Shown in pieces: positions 7,751 through 14,956 of a stretch of DNA of 31,379 nt. The notes beneath the pieces were generated by a model. It ran no database searches. It saw nothing but the letters and a program-made list of their open reading frames with translations, and was not told where the DNA came from. A program made the position numbers and the translations under genes. Source of the stretch: CAZVFE01 sp964626405 (GTDB lineage: Bacteria > Bacteroidota > Bacteroidia > Cytophagales > Spirosomataceae); assembly GCA_964626405.1 (NCBI GenBank), contig CAZVFE010000013.1, positions 1-31,379 on the forward strand, read 5' to 3'. The stretch's first letter is position 1. Each line of letters starts with the position of its first letter.

Positions 7751-8568
7751 GCCTTTGGCTTTCGAGTCAATAAGTATATCCCCGCTAATACACAAGGAAT
7801 CGAAAGTATTTGTCCCATATTAAGTGCCATTCCATCTTCAAAAGAAACTTGATTTTCCTTGAAAAATTCATAAACAAATCGAAGTCCAAATATCCAAATT
7901 AAAAACAAACCTGTAGTAAGACCCGGACGAAGTTTAGCTTTATGTTTATTCCAAATAAAACTTAAAACAAAAAATAAGATTAGACAGGAAATTGCCTCAT
8001 ATAATTGACTCGGATGGCGCGGAAGAACTTGTCCACCCGCTGCTACAATATGTTCTGTATCTCTAAAAAACTTAAAGGCCCAAGGCATATCAGTTGGTTT
8101 CCCAACAATTTCAGAATTCATCAAATTCCCCATTCTAATAAAAAAACCCCCTAAAGCAACTGTCAATACTACCCTATCCACTACGTATAAATAGGACATT
8201 TCTGGATGCTTTTTATGGTAAAGGTAAAAAGCAGAAAATAAACCGACTGCAGCACCATGAGAAGCCAAACCTGCAAAAGGAGGGGTAACCATTTCAATAA
8301 AAAAATGGAAGGGATCAGACAAAAGCAAGGGATATTCATAAAAGAAATAATGTCCAAGGCGCGCGCCAATAACTGTTGCGAAAATGGCATACATCAATAA
8401 TTCATCGGCTTGTTCAACCGGTCTTCCTTCTTTTTTAAATACGAAAGATAATACTTGAAAGCCCGCAAAAAATGCTAAGGCAAACATTAAACCATAATAT
8501 CGTACGCTAAAACCAAAAAGATTAAAAATTTCAGGATCTGGATTCCAATCGATAAATAATAAATTCAT
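7741..8568 (-). CDS. lgt: Prolipoprotein diacylglyceryl transferase
   Basis: Lgt attaches diacylglycerol from phosphatidylglycerol to the lipobox cysteine of prolipoproteins at the inner membrane. This 275-residue polytopic protein has normal length. It shows the early VRYYGLMFALAFF helix, the FAGLASHGAA motif (family GGxxxHG), the Lgt signature GGFFIRMGNLMNSEIVG and the HPSQLYEA motif. The stop overlaps the opposing serine hydrolase gene by 10 bases. It has the best promoter in the window (8586-8615). Several likely substrates with lipoboxes are encoded nearby (genes starting at 8744 and 19611, and the lipoprotein after clpX). Confidence 0.96.
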   Translation of the reverse strand: MNLLFIDWNPDPEIFNLFGFSVRYYGLMFALAFFAGFQVLSFVFKKEGRPVEQADELLMYAIFATVIGARLGHYFFYEYPLLLSDPFHFFIEMVTPPFAGLASHGAAVGLFSAFYLYHKKHPEMSYLYVVDRVVLTVALGGFFIRMGNLMNSEIVGKPTDMPWAFKFFRDTEHIVAAGGQVLPRHPSQLYEAISCLILFFVLSFIWNKHKAKLRPGLTTGLFLIWIFGLRFVYEFFKENQVSFEDGMALNMGQILSIPCVLAGIYLLTRKPKAQS

Positions 8569-8585
8569 ATTTCATTTAATTTATT

Positions 8586-8615
8586 CAAAATTACGAATAT
8601 TTAGTTTTCTTGCAA
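8586..8615 (-). promoter_or_regulatory. Promoter of lgt
   Basis: On the minus strand this reads TTG, exactly 19 bases, then TAATTTTG. Both elements and the spacing match the Bacteroidota sigma-ABfr consensus (-33 TTG, -7 TAnnTTTG). There are 17 bases from the -7 element to the lgt ATG, so the leader is very short. It is the only candidate in the window with both elements. Confidence 0.65.
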
Positions 8616-8743
8616 GTTTATAAGATTCTTAAATATATTGCCAAAAATAGCCATTTGGTCTACTCGGTTTTTTAATTAATTTTCTTATCAGGATATTTGT
8701 GATAGTTATTTGAACTAATCAAGTATAATTAAAAATCAAAATT

Positions 8744-9772
8744 ATGAAAAAATCCATTTTTGTTTCCGCCTTTGCTCTGGTAGTTGGATTAAGTTCTTGC
8801 TCCCAATTAGAAAAAGCTAATCCTGTTCAGGATGTAATTACAACTGATAATAGTCCTGTTCCTACTGCGGTTATTGAATCAGTGACTCAACTCTACCCTA
8901 ACGCAAATCAAGTAACCTATACTTCTATTGTTCCAAATAAAGTATATGGAGCAAGTGTTCAACTAAATTCTACTGTAACGAATTCAGTTGTATTAGATTC
9001 TAGCGGACGAGTAAGAGAAAATTATACAAAAATCGACCAACAAGAATTACCAGCAGCGGCATTAACGTATTTAGATACGAATTATCCAGGGTATACCTTT
9101 TTACGTGCTTCAAAAGATACAGTTTCTGCATCAGCTTCCTACCATGTTCATATCAGTTACCAAACGAATGAATATTCATTAATGTTCGACGAAGTAGGTG
9201 CTGTAACTTCTGAATTTACTGTACCACCAAGAGGAGAAAGAGGAAAAGGAGGTAAAGGGCCAAGAGGATTTGAAGGAGGCGTGCCACCATTTGTTGTGGA
9301 TTCAATTGCACAAGCTGATTTACCAGCAGCAGTACTGGCAGCGATTGATGGATATGTATTCATTCGTGCTTCGGTAATATCTGACCAAGCAGGAGCAAAA
9401 ATTTATCATATTCTAGCTAGCCAAGATTCCACCTACTATAAATTCTTAATCGATGAATTAGGAACAATTATTGATACTAAATCAAAAAATGAAGCTGATT
9501 TTGGAAATGGATATGCAAGAGGAAGAGGACATAATAAAGGGGAACATCATGATGATGGCTCAACAATAGATTCATTAGCACAAGAAAAAATTCCAACTGC
9601 ACTAATTACCTATCTAGATACAAATTATTCAGGGTGGACATTTGAAAGTGCAAGAATTAAATTAAAGGATGGAATAATCATTGGCACTGGAATTGTATTT
9701 ATTTTAAATGATAATAAATATTTAATCATTTTTGATGACAATAATGAATTCAAAGAATTAAAAAAGTTGTAA
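8744..9772 (+). CDS. Repeat-built PepSY-like lipoprotein
   Basis: This is a 342-residue predicted lipoprotein: signal MKKSIFVSAFALVVG with lipobox LSSC and acylated Cys19. The mature part looks like four PepSY-like (beta-lactamase-inhibitor-like) units at about 38-93, 97-156, 186-245 and 276-340. The last three share a clear block: ELPAAALTYLDTNYPGYTF, DLPAAVLAAIDGYVF and KIPTALITYLDTNYSGWTF. Gly/Arg/Lys-rich linkers (161-182) and a Gly/His/Asp-rich one (250-274) join them. Such domains occur in periplasmic or surface proteins of Bacteroidota with little known function. The gene stands alone: a 175-base upstream gap separates it from lgt and a strong terminator follows. I cannot name its role. 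Confidence 0.75.
   Translation: MKKSIFVSAFALVVGLSSCSQLEKANPVQDVITTDNSPVPTAVIESVTQLYPNANQVTYTSIVPNKVYGASVQLNSTVTNSVVLDSSGRVRENYTKIDQQELPAAALTYLDTNYPGYTFLRASKDTVSASASYHVHISYQTNEYSLMFDEVGAVTSEFTVPPRGERGKGGKGPRGFEGGVPPFVVDSIAQADLPAAVLAAIDGYVFIRASVISDQAGAKIYHILASQDSTYYKFLIDELGTIIDTKSKNEADFGNGYARGRGHNKGEHHDDGSTIDSLAQEKIPTALITYLDTNYSGWTFESARIKLKDGIIIGTGIVFILNDNKYLIIFDDNNEFKELKKL
9032..9763 (+). repeat. Three diverged in-gene PepSY-like repeats
   Basis: Three homologous coding units lie at about 9032-9211, 9299-9478 and 9569-9763. They share a protein core of the form (E/D/K)-(L/I)-P-(A/T)-A followed by a (Y/A)-(L/I)-D block and an aromatic residue. The first and third are closest (LDTNYPGYTF against LDTNYSGWTF). 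They are separated by charged, glycine-rich spacers, indicating duplication within the gene. Confidence 0.7.
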
Positions 9773-9806
9773 AAGGTTTAAAGGTTTAATAAATTATGTT
9801 TAAGTG

Positions 9807-9840
9807 AAAAAGCTATTCAAAATTTGGATAGCTTTTTTCT
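9807..9840 (+). terminator. Intrinsic terminator after the PepSY-like gene
   Basis: A 12-bp stem (9807-9818 with 9826-9837, one T-G wobble, around the core AGCTAT/ATAGCT) encloses a 7-base loop and ends in a run of T. It lies 34 bases after the stop codon. Because the stem's left arm is A-rich, it could also work on the minus strand. It is the only convincing intrinsic terminator I see in the window. Confidence 0.8.
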
Positions 9841-9884
9841 TTTTAATGAATTATTTTTTCGTATTTTTAAATAAAAAAAATCTC

Positions 9885-10277
9885 ATGAAAAAATCTATTT
9901 TATTATTAATTGTATTATTAGGATTAAACTTTACTGGAATTGCTTCCGATCAGCCAAGGGTATTTGAATTAAGAATTTATCATACTTATGAAGGAAGATT
10001 AGATGCCTTATTAAACAGGTTCAAGAATAATACTATGCGTATTTTTGTTAAACATGGAATGTCTAATATTGCTTATTGGACACCCGTAGACAAACCGAAT
10101 ACTTTGTATTATATCATGGCCTATCCGAGTTTAGAAGCAAGAAATGCATCGTGGAAAGCATTTTCTAATGACCCAGAGTGGAAGGATGTAGCAGAAAAAT
10201 CACAATTAGATGGAAAAATTGTAGAATCAGTAGAATCTGTTTTTCTAAATCCAACAGATTTCTCACCTATCCAATAA
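9885..10277 (+). CDS. Exported NIPSNAP-family protein
   Basis: This is a 130-residue secreted protein of the NIPSNAP family, small ferredoxin-like (dimeric alpha/beta-barrel) proteins of unclear biochemical role. The signal peptide is MKKSILLLIVLLGLNFTGIAS. The family block follows: VFELRIYHTYEGRL, LLNRFKN, KHGMSNIAYWTP, and a second half with AYPSLEARNASWKAF and DPEWK. The frame is open further upstream, to a GTG at 9804, but that start lies inside the terminator hairpin and would put a poorly formed extra hydrophobic stretch in front, so I chose the ATG at 9885. A Tat-exported isomerase-like gene starts 6 bases after the stop, so the two likely act together outside the cytoplasm. Confidence 0.85.
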   Translation: MKKSILLLIVLLGLNFTGIASDQPRVFELRIYHTYEGRLDALLNRFKNNTMRIFVKHGMSNIAYWTPVDKPNTLYYIMAYPSLEARNASWKAFSNDPEWKDVAEKSQLDGKIVESVESVFLNPTDFSPIQ

Positions 10278-10283
10278 ATAATT

Positions 10284-11189
10284 ATGAAAAGAAGAGAATT
10301 TGCAGGAGCCCTAGGATTAGGGCTGCCTTTCTTATCGAATATAAAAGAAAATAAATCTTTCAATCCCAAAGAATCTAAGCCCTTTAATTTAAAATTCGCT
10401 CCACATTTTGGGATGTTCAAACATTCTGCTGGAGACAATCATCTTGATCAAGTTCAATTCATGTTCGACCAGGGATTTAGAGCACTTGAAGATAATGAAA
10501 TGATGGAAAGACCATTGGATACCCAAAAAGCCATTGGTGCAAAAATGGAAAAATTGGGGATGGAAATGGGGGTTTTTGTAATTAAATACCCAGATTTTTT
10601 TGATGGGAAAACGATGACTTCTGGCGATAAAGATAGAACCAAAGTCTTTGTTGATGCTTGCAAAAAGGCAGTTGAAACAGCAAAAATTGTGAATGCTAAA
10701 TGGATGACTGTGGTGCCGGGAGTTTACTCACGTGAATTACCCCTGGGAATCCAAGAAGGAAATGTTATTGAAAATTTAAAAAGAGGAGCTGAAATATTAG
10801 AACCGCATGGACTAACCATGGTTTTAGAACCTTTATCAGATAATCCAAATTTATTTTTAAGACATGCCGATCAATCTTTTGCCATTTGCAAGGCAGTGGG
10901 AGGAACAGCTTGCAAAACTTTATATGATATATATCATATGCAAAGAAATGATGGAGATTTAATTAAAACCATTGATGCTTGCTGGGATGAGATAGCCTAT
11001 TTCCAAATAGGCGATAATCCTGGAAGAAAAGAACCTACTACAGGTGAGATAAATTACCAAAATGTTTTTAAACATATTCATTCCAAAGGATATAATGGAA
11101 TATTGGGTATGGAACACGGAAATAGTAGACCTGGCAAAGAAGGAGAAATGGCAGTTATTGAAGCCTACAGAAAGGTAGATATCGGATAA
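10284..11189 (+). CDS. Tat-exported TIM-barrel sugar isomerase/epimerase (hydroxypyruvate isomerase-like)
   Basis: This is a 301-residue xylose-isomerase-like TIM barrel, closest by motif to the hydroxypyruvate isomerase group. The N-terminus MKRREFAGALGLGLPFLS has the twin-arginine pattern (KRREF plus a hydrophobic stretch), so it is probably exported folded with its metal. Likely metal ligands and active-site motifs are MVLEPL (Glu), YDIYHMQ (Asp and His), FQIGDNPGRKEPTTGEINY and GMEHG (Glu). Residues 60-170 form the early strands with the RALEDNEM and TVVPG blocks. It is paired with the NIPSNAP gene 6 bases upstream. Cytoplasmic Hyi enzymes lack this leader, so the true substrate may be an extracytoplasmic sugar or keto-sugar. 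That is inference. Confidence 0.82.
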   Translation: MKRREFAGALGLGLPFLSNIKENKSFNPKESKPFNLKFAPHFGMFKHSAGDNHLDQVQFMFDQGFRALEDNEMMERPLDTQKAIGAKMEKLGMEMGVFVIKYPDFFDGKTMTSGDKDRTKVFVDACKKAVETAKIVNAKWMTVVPGVYSRELPLGIQEGNVIENLKRGAEILEPHGLTMVLEPLSDNPNLFLRHADQSFAICKAVGGTACKTLYDIYHMQRNDGDLIKTIDACWDEIAYFQIGDNPGRKEPTTGEINYQNVFKHIHSKGYNGILGMEHGNSRPGKEGEMAVIEAYRKVDIG

Positions 11190-11204
11190 TTTGCAATTTT
11201 AAAA

Positions 11205-11232
11205 AAATATTTAGATATTAGTCTAAATATTT
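11205..11232. promoter_or_regulatory. Perfect inverted repeat, candidate ArsR-type operator
   Basis: AAATATTTAGA (11205-11215), a 6-base spacer, then its exact reverse complement (11222-11232). The repeat ends 10 bases before the regulator's ATG, where RNA polymerase or an early ribosome would sit. ArsR-family repressors often bind such symmetric sites in front of their own gene, so autoregulation is likely. It could also be the stem of a weak hairpin. Confidence 0.55.
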
Positions 11233-11242
11233 AAACAATAAA

Positions 11243-11530
11243 ATGGAAACGATATACAAAGCCCTAAATGATGCTACGAGAAGAGCCATTTTAGAATTCC
11301 TTTTGGATGGGCCAAAAAATGCGGGACAAATTGCCAATCAATTTGATATGACTAAGCCTAGCATTTCTCATCACCTGGATTTACTAAAACAGGCTAATCT
11401 TGTAGATTCTGCAAAAAAAGGTCAGTTTATCGAATACGTATTAAATAAACAAGGATTCGAACCAATCAATGATTGGTTCATTCCTTTTAGAAATCATTTT
11501 GAATTTCCAAAGCCAAAAATTCGTCTATAA
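11243..11530 (+). CDS. ArsR-family winged-helix regulator (SdpR-like)
   Basis: This is a 95-residue winged helix-turn-helix DNA-binding protein. The start (METIYKALNDATRRAILEFLLDG) and the recognition helix region TKPSISHHLDLLKQANLV (about 37-54) are typical of ArsR members. The wing follows in KKGQFIEYVLN. There is no CxC metal site, so it is more like the SdpR autorepressor group than an arsenic or cadmium sensor. Its stop overlaps the next start by one base (TAATG), so it is coupled to the unrecognised 160-residue protein. The SdpI-type membrane partner known from Bacillus is absent. The palindrome at 11205-11232 is its probable operator. Confidence 0.87.
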   Translation: METIYKALNDATRRAILEFLLDGPKNAGQIANQFDMTKPSISHHLDLLKQANLVDSAKKGQFIEYVLNKQGFEPINDWFIPFRNHFEFPKPKIRL

Positions 11531-12012
11531 TGAAAAATCTAAGTAAAGAATTTGATTTTTTACATTCTATTGCTCCTAATAATTTAGAAGGAATAGCAAT
11601 TACCACTACTCCTAAAAAAAGCTTCTTTCAAAAACTAAGCTTAATTTTTAACAAAAAAGCATTTGATACAGAAATTTCATTTTTTCTTTTAGGAAAAGAA
11701 GAAATAAAAATTGCACATTTCTTAAATGGGGTTTTAAACAAAAGCATTGAGCATCCTTTGGATAAAATCAAAAATATTTATATTTCAAAGGGAATCACTG
11801 AAGAAGGAAATATCAATACGCTAAAGGCAGAATTAGAAATAATTACCAAGGTAAATAAAGATCAAACTGTTCAGACAAAATCGGTTAATTATACCTTATT
11901 ACCTGCATTTTTAGGTGAAAATGCAGAAAGAATCAATTCCCCTGAAACGCTTATTTGGGCTAAAGAACAATTGAAGAAAATTGAAGAAAAAATAAAATCC
12001 ATTAATCAGTAG
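11530..12012 (+). CDS. Unrecognised protein coupled to the ArsR regulator
   Basis: I do not recognise this 160-residue protein. It has no signal peptide and no clear membrane segment. The composition is rich in Lys, Glu, Ile and Asn, with a short hydrophobic stretch (EISFFLLG) about residues 48-55 and a charged, probably helical tail from about 140 (WAKEQLKKIEEKIKSINQ). The TAATG overlap with the regulator gene makes co-expression near certain. It might be an effector-binding or stress-related partner controlled by the regulator, but nothing in the sequence proves that. Its 3' end overlaps the opposing MFS gene by 11 bases. Confidence 0.7.
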   Translation: MKNLSKEFDFLHSIAPNNLEGIAITTTPKKSFFQKLSLIFNKKAFDTEISFFLLGKEEIKIAHFLNGVLNKSIEHPLDKIKNIYISKGITEEGNINTLKAELEIITKVNKDQTVQTKSVNYTLLPAFLGENAERINSPETLIWAKEQLKKIEEKIKSINQ

Positions 12013-13240
12013 TACCATCAAATTTTACATCGAATAATTCCTTGGATCGAAAAGCCACAACGCTAACGATCAGCATGGTAATTATTCCTCCCCCTACCAC
12101 AGCTGGAATCGCTCCAAATGCCTTTGCTGCCACTCCAGATTCAAAAGCCCCTAATTCATTGGAAGAGGAGACAAATATCCCGTTGACGGAAGATACCCTC
12201 CCTCTCATATTATCAGGCGTAAAAAATCGAAGAGCAGTCTGACGAATTACCACTGAAATTGAATCGAAAGCACCTGTCAAAAATAAAGCAAATAAAGAGA
12301 GCTGAAAATTAGTTGATAAACCAAAAACAACTGTTGAAACACCAAATCCGAATACAGCCCACAAAAACTTTTTCCAAGCATTATTTAATGGAGGATATAA
12401 AATCATTAAAAACATGGTGAGTGTGGCCCCTAAAGATGGCGCCGCCCTTAAAAATCCGAGTCCCTCTGCTCCTACATGTAAGATATCCTCAGCGAATACA
12501 GGCAAAATGGCAATTACTCCCCCAAATAAAACGGAAAATAAATCCAAACTAATACTGTACAATATTGCTTTAGTTTGAAAAACAAACTTAATACCTTGCT
12601 TGAGCGATTGCATTAAAGGTTCTTTGTCTTCTTTGGAAATAGAGGGTGGTCTCTTTTTGAAGAAAAACAACATGGAAAAAACAATTAAAAATAATCCTAT
12701 TACAATCCACAAAGTGCCGGTAACACCAAACCATAAATAAAAAAAACCTGCTGAGGCTGGTCCTAAAACCATTCCCAATTGCCACATAGAGGAAATCCAA
12801 GCTACAGCCTGAGAATATTCTTCCTTTGGAACAATTATCTGATTCAAGGCATTGGCAGCTGGAGAAAAAAAACCTTTACATAATCCAATTAAAAATATGA
12901 CAAAATAAATCACATAAACATATTGATCTACAGAAAACAAATCTAGATTACTACTTATATAAACTAATATAGCAGAACCTAAAATTATACCAGAAAGACT
13001 AATTCCCATGATGGTCTTTTTATCCTTATTATCAGCAAAATGTCCTCCTAATAAAGCTATTGAAATATAGGGCAAAGCTTCTGCCAAACCAATTAAACCT
13101 AATGTTAATGGATTTTTGGTTAATTGATATACCTGATAGGCCAATACGACTTCTTGAATCAATAGGGCAATCGTGAACAAGGTATTTCCTACAATATAGG
13201 CCCTTAATTCTACGTTTTTCAATGGTTTTAAAAAACTCAT
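12002..13240 (-). CDS. MFS transporter (MFS_3/EntS-like exporter)
   Basis: This is a 412-residue major facilitator with about 12 hydrophobic segments. The loop between helices 2 and 3 carries GGHFADNKDKK, the MFS motif A variant (G-x-x-x-D), and the C-half has DNMRGRVSSVNG, typical of the MFS_3 group that includes the enterobactin exporter EntS. Length is normal. Substrate cannot be told. It ends head-on into the unknown gene of the ArsR pair (11-base overlap) and is preceded by a 68-base gap, so it is probably a single-gene unit. Confidence 0.87.
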   Translation of the reverse strand: MSFLKPLKNVELRAYIVGNTLFTIALLIQEVVLAYQVYQLTKNPLTLGLIGLAEALPYISIALLGGHFADNKDKKTIMGISLSGIILGSAILVYISSNLDLFSVDQYVYVIYFVIFLIGLCKGFFSPAANALNQIIVPKEEYSQAVAWISSMWQLGMVLGPASAGFFYLWFGVTGTLWIVIGLFLIVFSMLFFFKKRPPSISKEDKEPLMQSLKQGIKFVFQTKAILYSISLDLFSVLFGGVIAILPVFAEDILHVGAEGLGFLRAAPSLGATLTMFLMILYPPLNNAWKKFLWAVFGFGVSTVVFGLSTNFQLSLFALFLTGAFDSISVVIRQTALRFFTPDNMRGRVSSVNGIFVSSSNELGAFESGVAAKAFGAIPAVVGGGIITMLIVSVVAFRSKELFDVKFDGTTD

Positions 13241-13274
13241 GCTTAAAATAGATGAATGATAGGCTACAAATTTG

Positions 13275-13282
13275 CAAATTTA
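13275..13282 (-). promoter_or_regulatory. Candidate -7 element for the MFS gene, within a palindrome
   Basis: On the minus strand this reads TAAATTTG, with 34 bases to the MFS start. It overlaps a perfect 14-base palindrome, AAATTTGCAAATTT (13268-13281), which could be a repressor site. No -33 TTG was found. Confidence 0.35.
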
Positions 13283-13308
13283 TTTATATAATCCGAAGGC
13301 TTTTATTA

Positions 13309-14088
13309 TTAAAGAAAGATAAAATAAATTATGGGACTTAAGTAAGCCAATTCAGCCCAAAATCGAGACTTCAAATTATGATAAAAATAATGGATGTATA
13401 ATTGAACAATCATAGAAATGAATAAAGGAAGTAATTCCCACCAGGCTACCTCTTGAAGGATCACAAAAATGATTAATATACCGAACCAAAGGAATTCAAT
13501 AATTTTTAATAGGGAATGATAAAAGAATCTTTTAGGCTTTTCGAGCACTTCAAACAAACATAAATGATGCCAAACCAAGAGGGTGAACAACGCATACAAA
13601 TAAATCAAATGAATATTAGAATGATGAAGCCAGGAAACTAATAAAACCCCAAAAGCATAGATACTTGCTGTTAAAAATTCCTTAATATAATTCCAATTTC
13701 TGGCTTTAAACAAAGGTAATAATATCCAATAAATAAAGATATAAAGCACCAAACCCATCCCATATTGAATGATTTCTTTGGGCAAATACAGAGCAGAAAT
13801 ACCCCCAAGAATGATCAATAAAATTAAAATTACATTAATGAATGTTTTATTTTCCATTTGAAATTGATGTCGTTCATCCGGAATTTGTTTAAGGATGGTA
13901 TCCCATTTTCGATCTAAAAGATAGACCATCCAAATTCCTGAAAATAAACCTGTAATATAGGCCAAGGGAGGCAATTCATGATAGAAAAAATAATAAAAGT
14001 AAGATTGATAGGCTAGGGCACCAAATACAACATCCAGGCTGGTGAAATGAACAATCTTTATAAATTTATTGAATAGTAATTGAATCAT
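13309..14088 (-). CDS. Polytopic membrane protein, possibly UbiA-like
   Basis: This 259-residue protein has seven or eight hydrophobic helices and no signal peptide. I do not recognise it with confidence. The first third has YLLDRKWD (Asp59, Arg60, Asp63) followed by RHQF (Arg73, His74, Phe76), and the middle has KEFLTASIYAFGVLL. This recalls UbiA-superfamily prenyltransferase-like proteins in which the classical NDxxD site is replaced by DRxxD. The C-terminal half has several aromatic-rich helices. The gene overlaps the MOSC gene by 23 bases, an unusually long overlap that suggests tight coupling. The product may be a lipid-handling enzyme, but that is inference from a weak pattern. Confidence 0.6.
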   Translation of the reverse strand: MIQLLFNKFIKIVHFTSLDVVFGALAYQSYFYYFFYHELPPLAYITGLFSGIWMVYLLDRKWDTILKQIPDERHQFQMENKTFINVILILLIILGGISALYLPKEIIQYGMGLVLYIFIYWILLPLFKARNWNYIKEFLTASIYAFGVLLVSWLHHSNIHLIYLYALFTLLVWHHLCLFEVLEKPKRFFYHSLLKIIEFLWFGILIIFVILQEVAWWELLPLFISMIVQLYIHYFYHNLKSRFWAELAYLSPIIYFIFL

Positions 14089-14860
14089 CTAATTGAATTT
14101 TACCAGAATTAATTGGAACAAATTGATTTCCAAAATAAATATGATTATCCCAAGAGCGGTAGGTAGCCAAAATTTTTAAAAGGTTAGAATCCACTATTCC
14201 GCTATCAGGATCAACTGTAATCAAATTACATCTTTTACATAATTTTTTACTTTGAAGTTTTACTTTACCAATTTCAATTACCGTCCAATCATCTTCCTGG
14301 TGAGGAATATCATTTTCAATAATTAAATTGGCTCGAAACCTTTGCCAATTAAAATTACCATAATAATCGTGAAGTTTTTGAAAAGAACCTGTAGATAGGA
14401 TAGAAATTGGCATCCCATCCACAAAACGAATGGTTTTGGAAAATTCTCCTTGGTATTTAGGATTTATTTCCCGGATTTCACCTTCTTTAAATTTCAATAA
14501 AAATACGTTAAACCCTAATTTTTCAGTGAACCATTGGGAAATAATTGGATTTAATTCATCCAAAAATAATAAATCATCCCAAACTTGAACTTGAATATTT
14601 TTCTTTCCACTCAAGCCTTCTTGAATAATTATTTGATCGCTCGAAGGAATATCCAATACCCTTAACTGCCCCTCTAAAAATTCCGTTTTAAAACGCGTCA
14701 ATTCAGGATATTTCCTTTGTGTAATCATTTGCGCATTTTCGTCCACCAAAATAAATTCCCTATCTCCTTTCAAACCTTTTGAATCTATTTCAACTTCTTT
14801 TACTAAAATTCCTGAAAGGGATTTTATTGGATAAATATAAATTGAATGAACTCGCAACAT
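14066..14860 (-). CDS. MOSC-domain protein (mARC/YcbX-like)
   Basis: This is a 264-residue molybdenum-cofactor protein. The N-terminal MOSC beta-barrel shows YPIKSL (10-15) and GLKGDREFILVD (29-40). The catalytic MOSC domain has RFRANLI (174-180) and CKRC (208-211) followed by TVDPDSG; the cysteine ligand of molybdenum in the mARC/YcbX group lies in this position. Relatives reduce N-hydroxylated compounds. The C-terminal ferredoxin domain found in YcbX is absent, so it would need a separate electron donor. It is the one likely Moco user visible near the moaC/moeA genes. The downstream membrane protein overlaps it by 23 bases. No good TAnnTTTG was found in the 96-base gap to the divergent TolC-type gene. 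Confidence 0.87.
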   Translation of the reverse strand: MLRVHSIYIYPIKSLSGILVKEVEIDSKGLKGDREFILVDENAQMITQRKYPELTRFKTEFLEGQLRVLDIPSSDQIIIQEGLSGKKNIQVQVWDDLLFLDELNPIISQWFTEKLGFNVFLLKFKEGEIREINPKYQGEFSKTIRFVDGMPISILSTGSFQKLHDYYGNFNWQRFRANLIIENDIPHQEDDWTVIEIGKVKLQSKKLCKRCNLITVDPDSGIVDSNLLKILATYRSWDNHIYFGNQFVPINSGKIQLDDSITIQ

Positions 14861-14956
14861 AAAATGGTTATTTTAACGAATTTTTTAGCTTTTTAATCGC
14901 ATTTTATTTAGACTATAAATTTTTATTATTAAGTTTATAATTCAGCTAAACATACT

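Noticed and set aside
8744..9772. A bacteriocin or RiPP precursor because of the glycine-rich segments
   Set aside because: The glycine-rich parts are spacers between folded PepSY-like units, the leader is a lipoprotein signal, and no maturation genes are nearby.
9773..9788. Tandem 8-base repeat AAGGTTTA after the PepSY-like gene
   Set aside because: Only two copies in AT-rich DNA; no sign of a functional or mobile repeat.
9804..9884. A GTG start at 9804 for the NIPSNAP gene
   Set aside because: It lies inside the terminator hairpin of the preceding gene; the ATG at 9885 begins a clean signal peptide.
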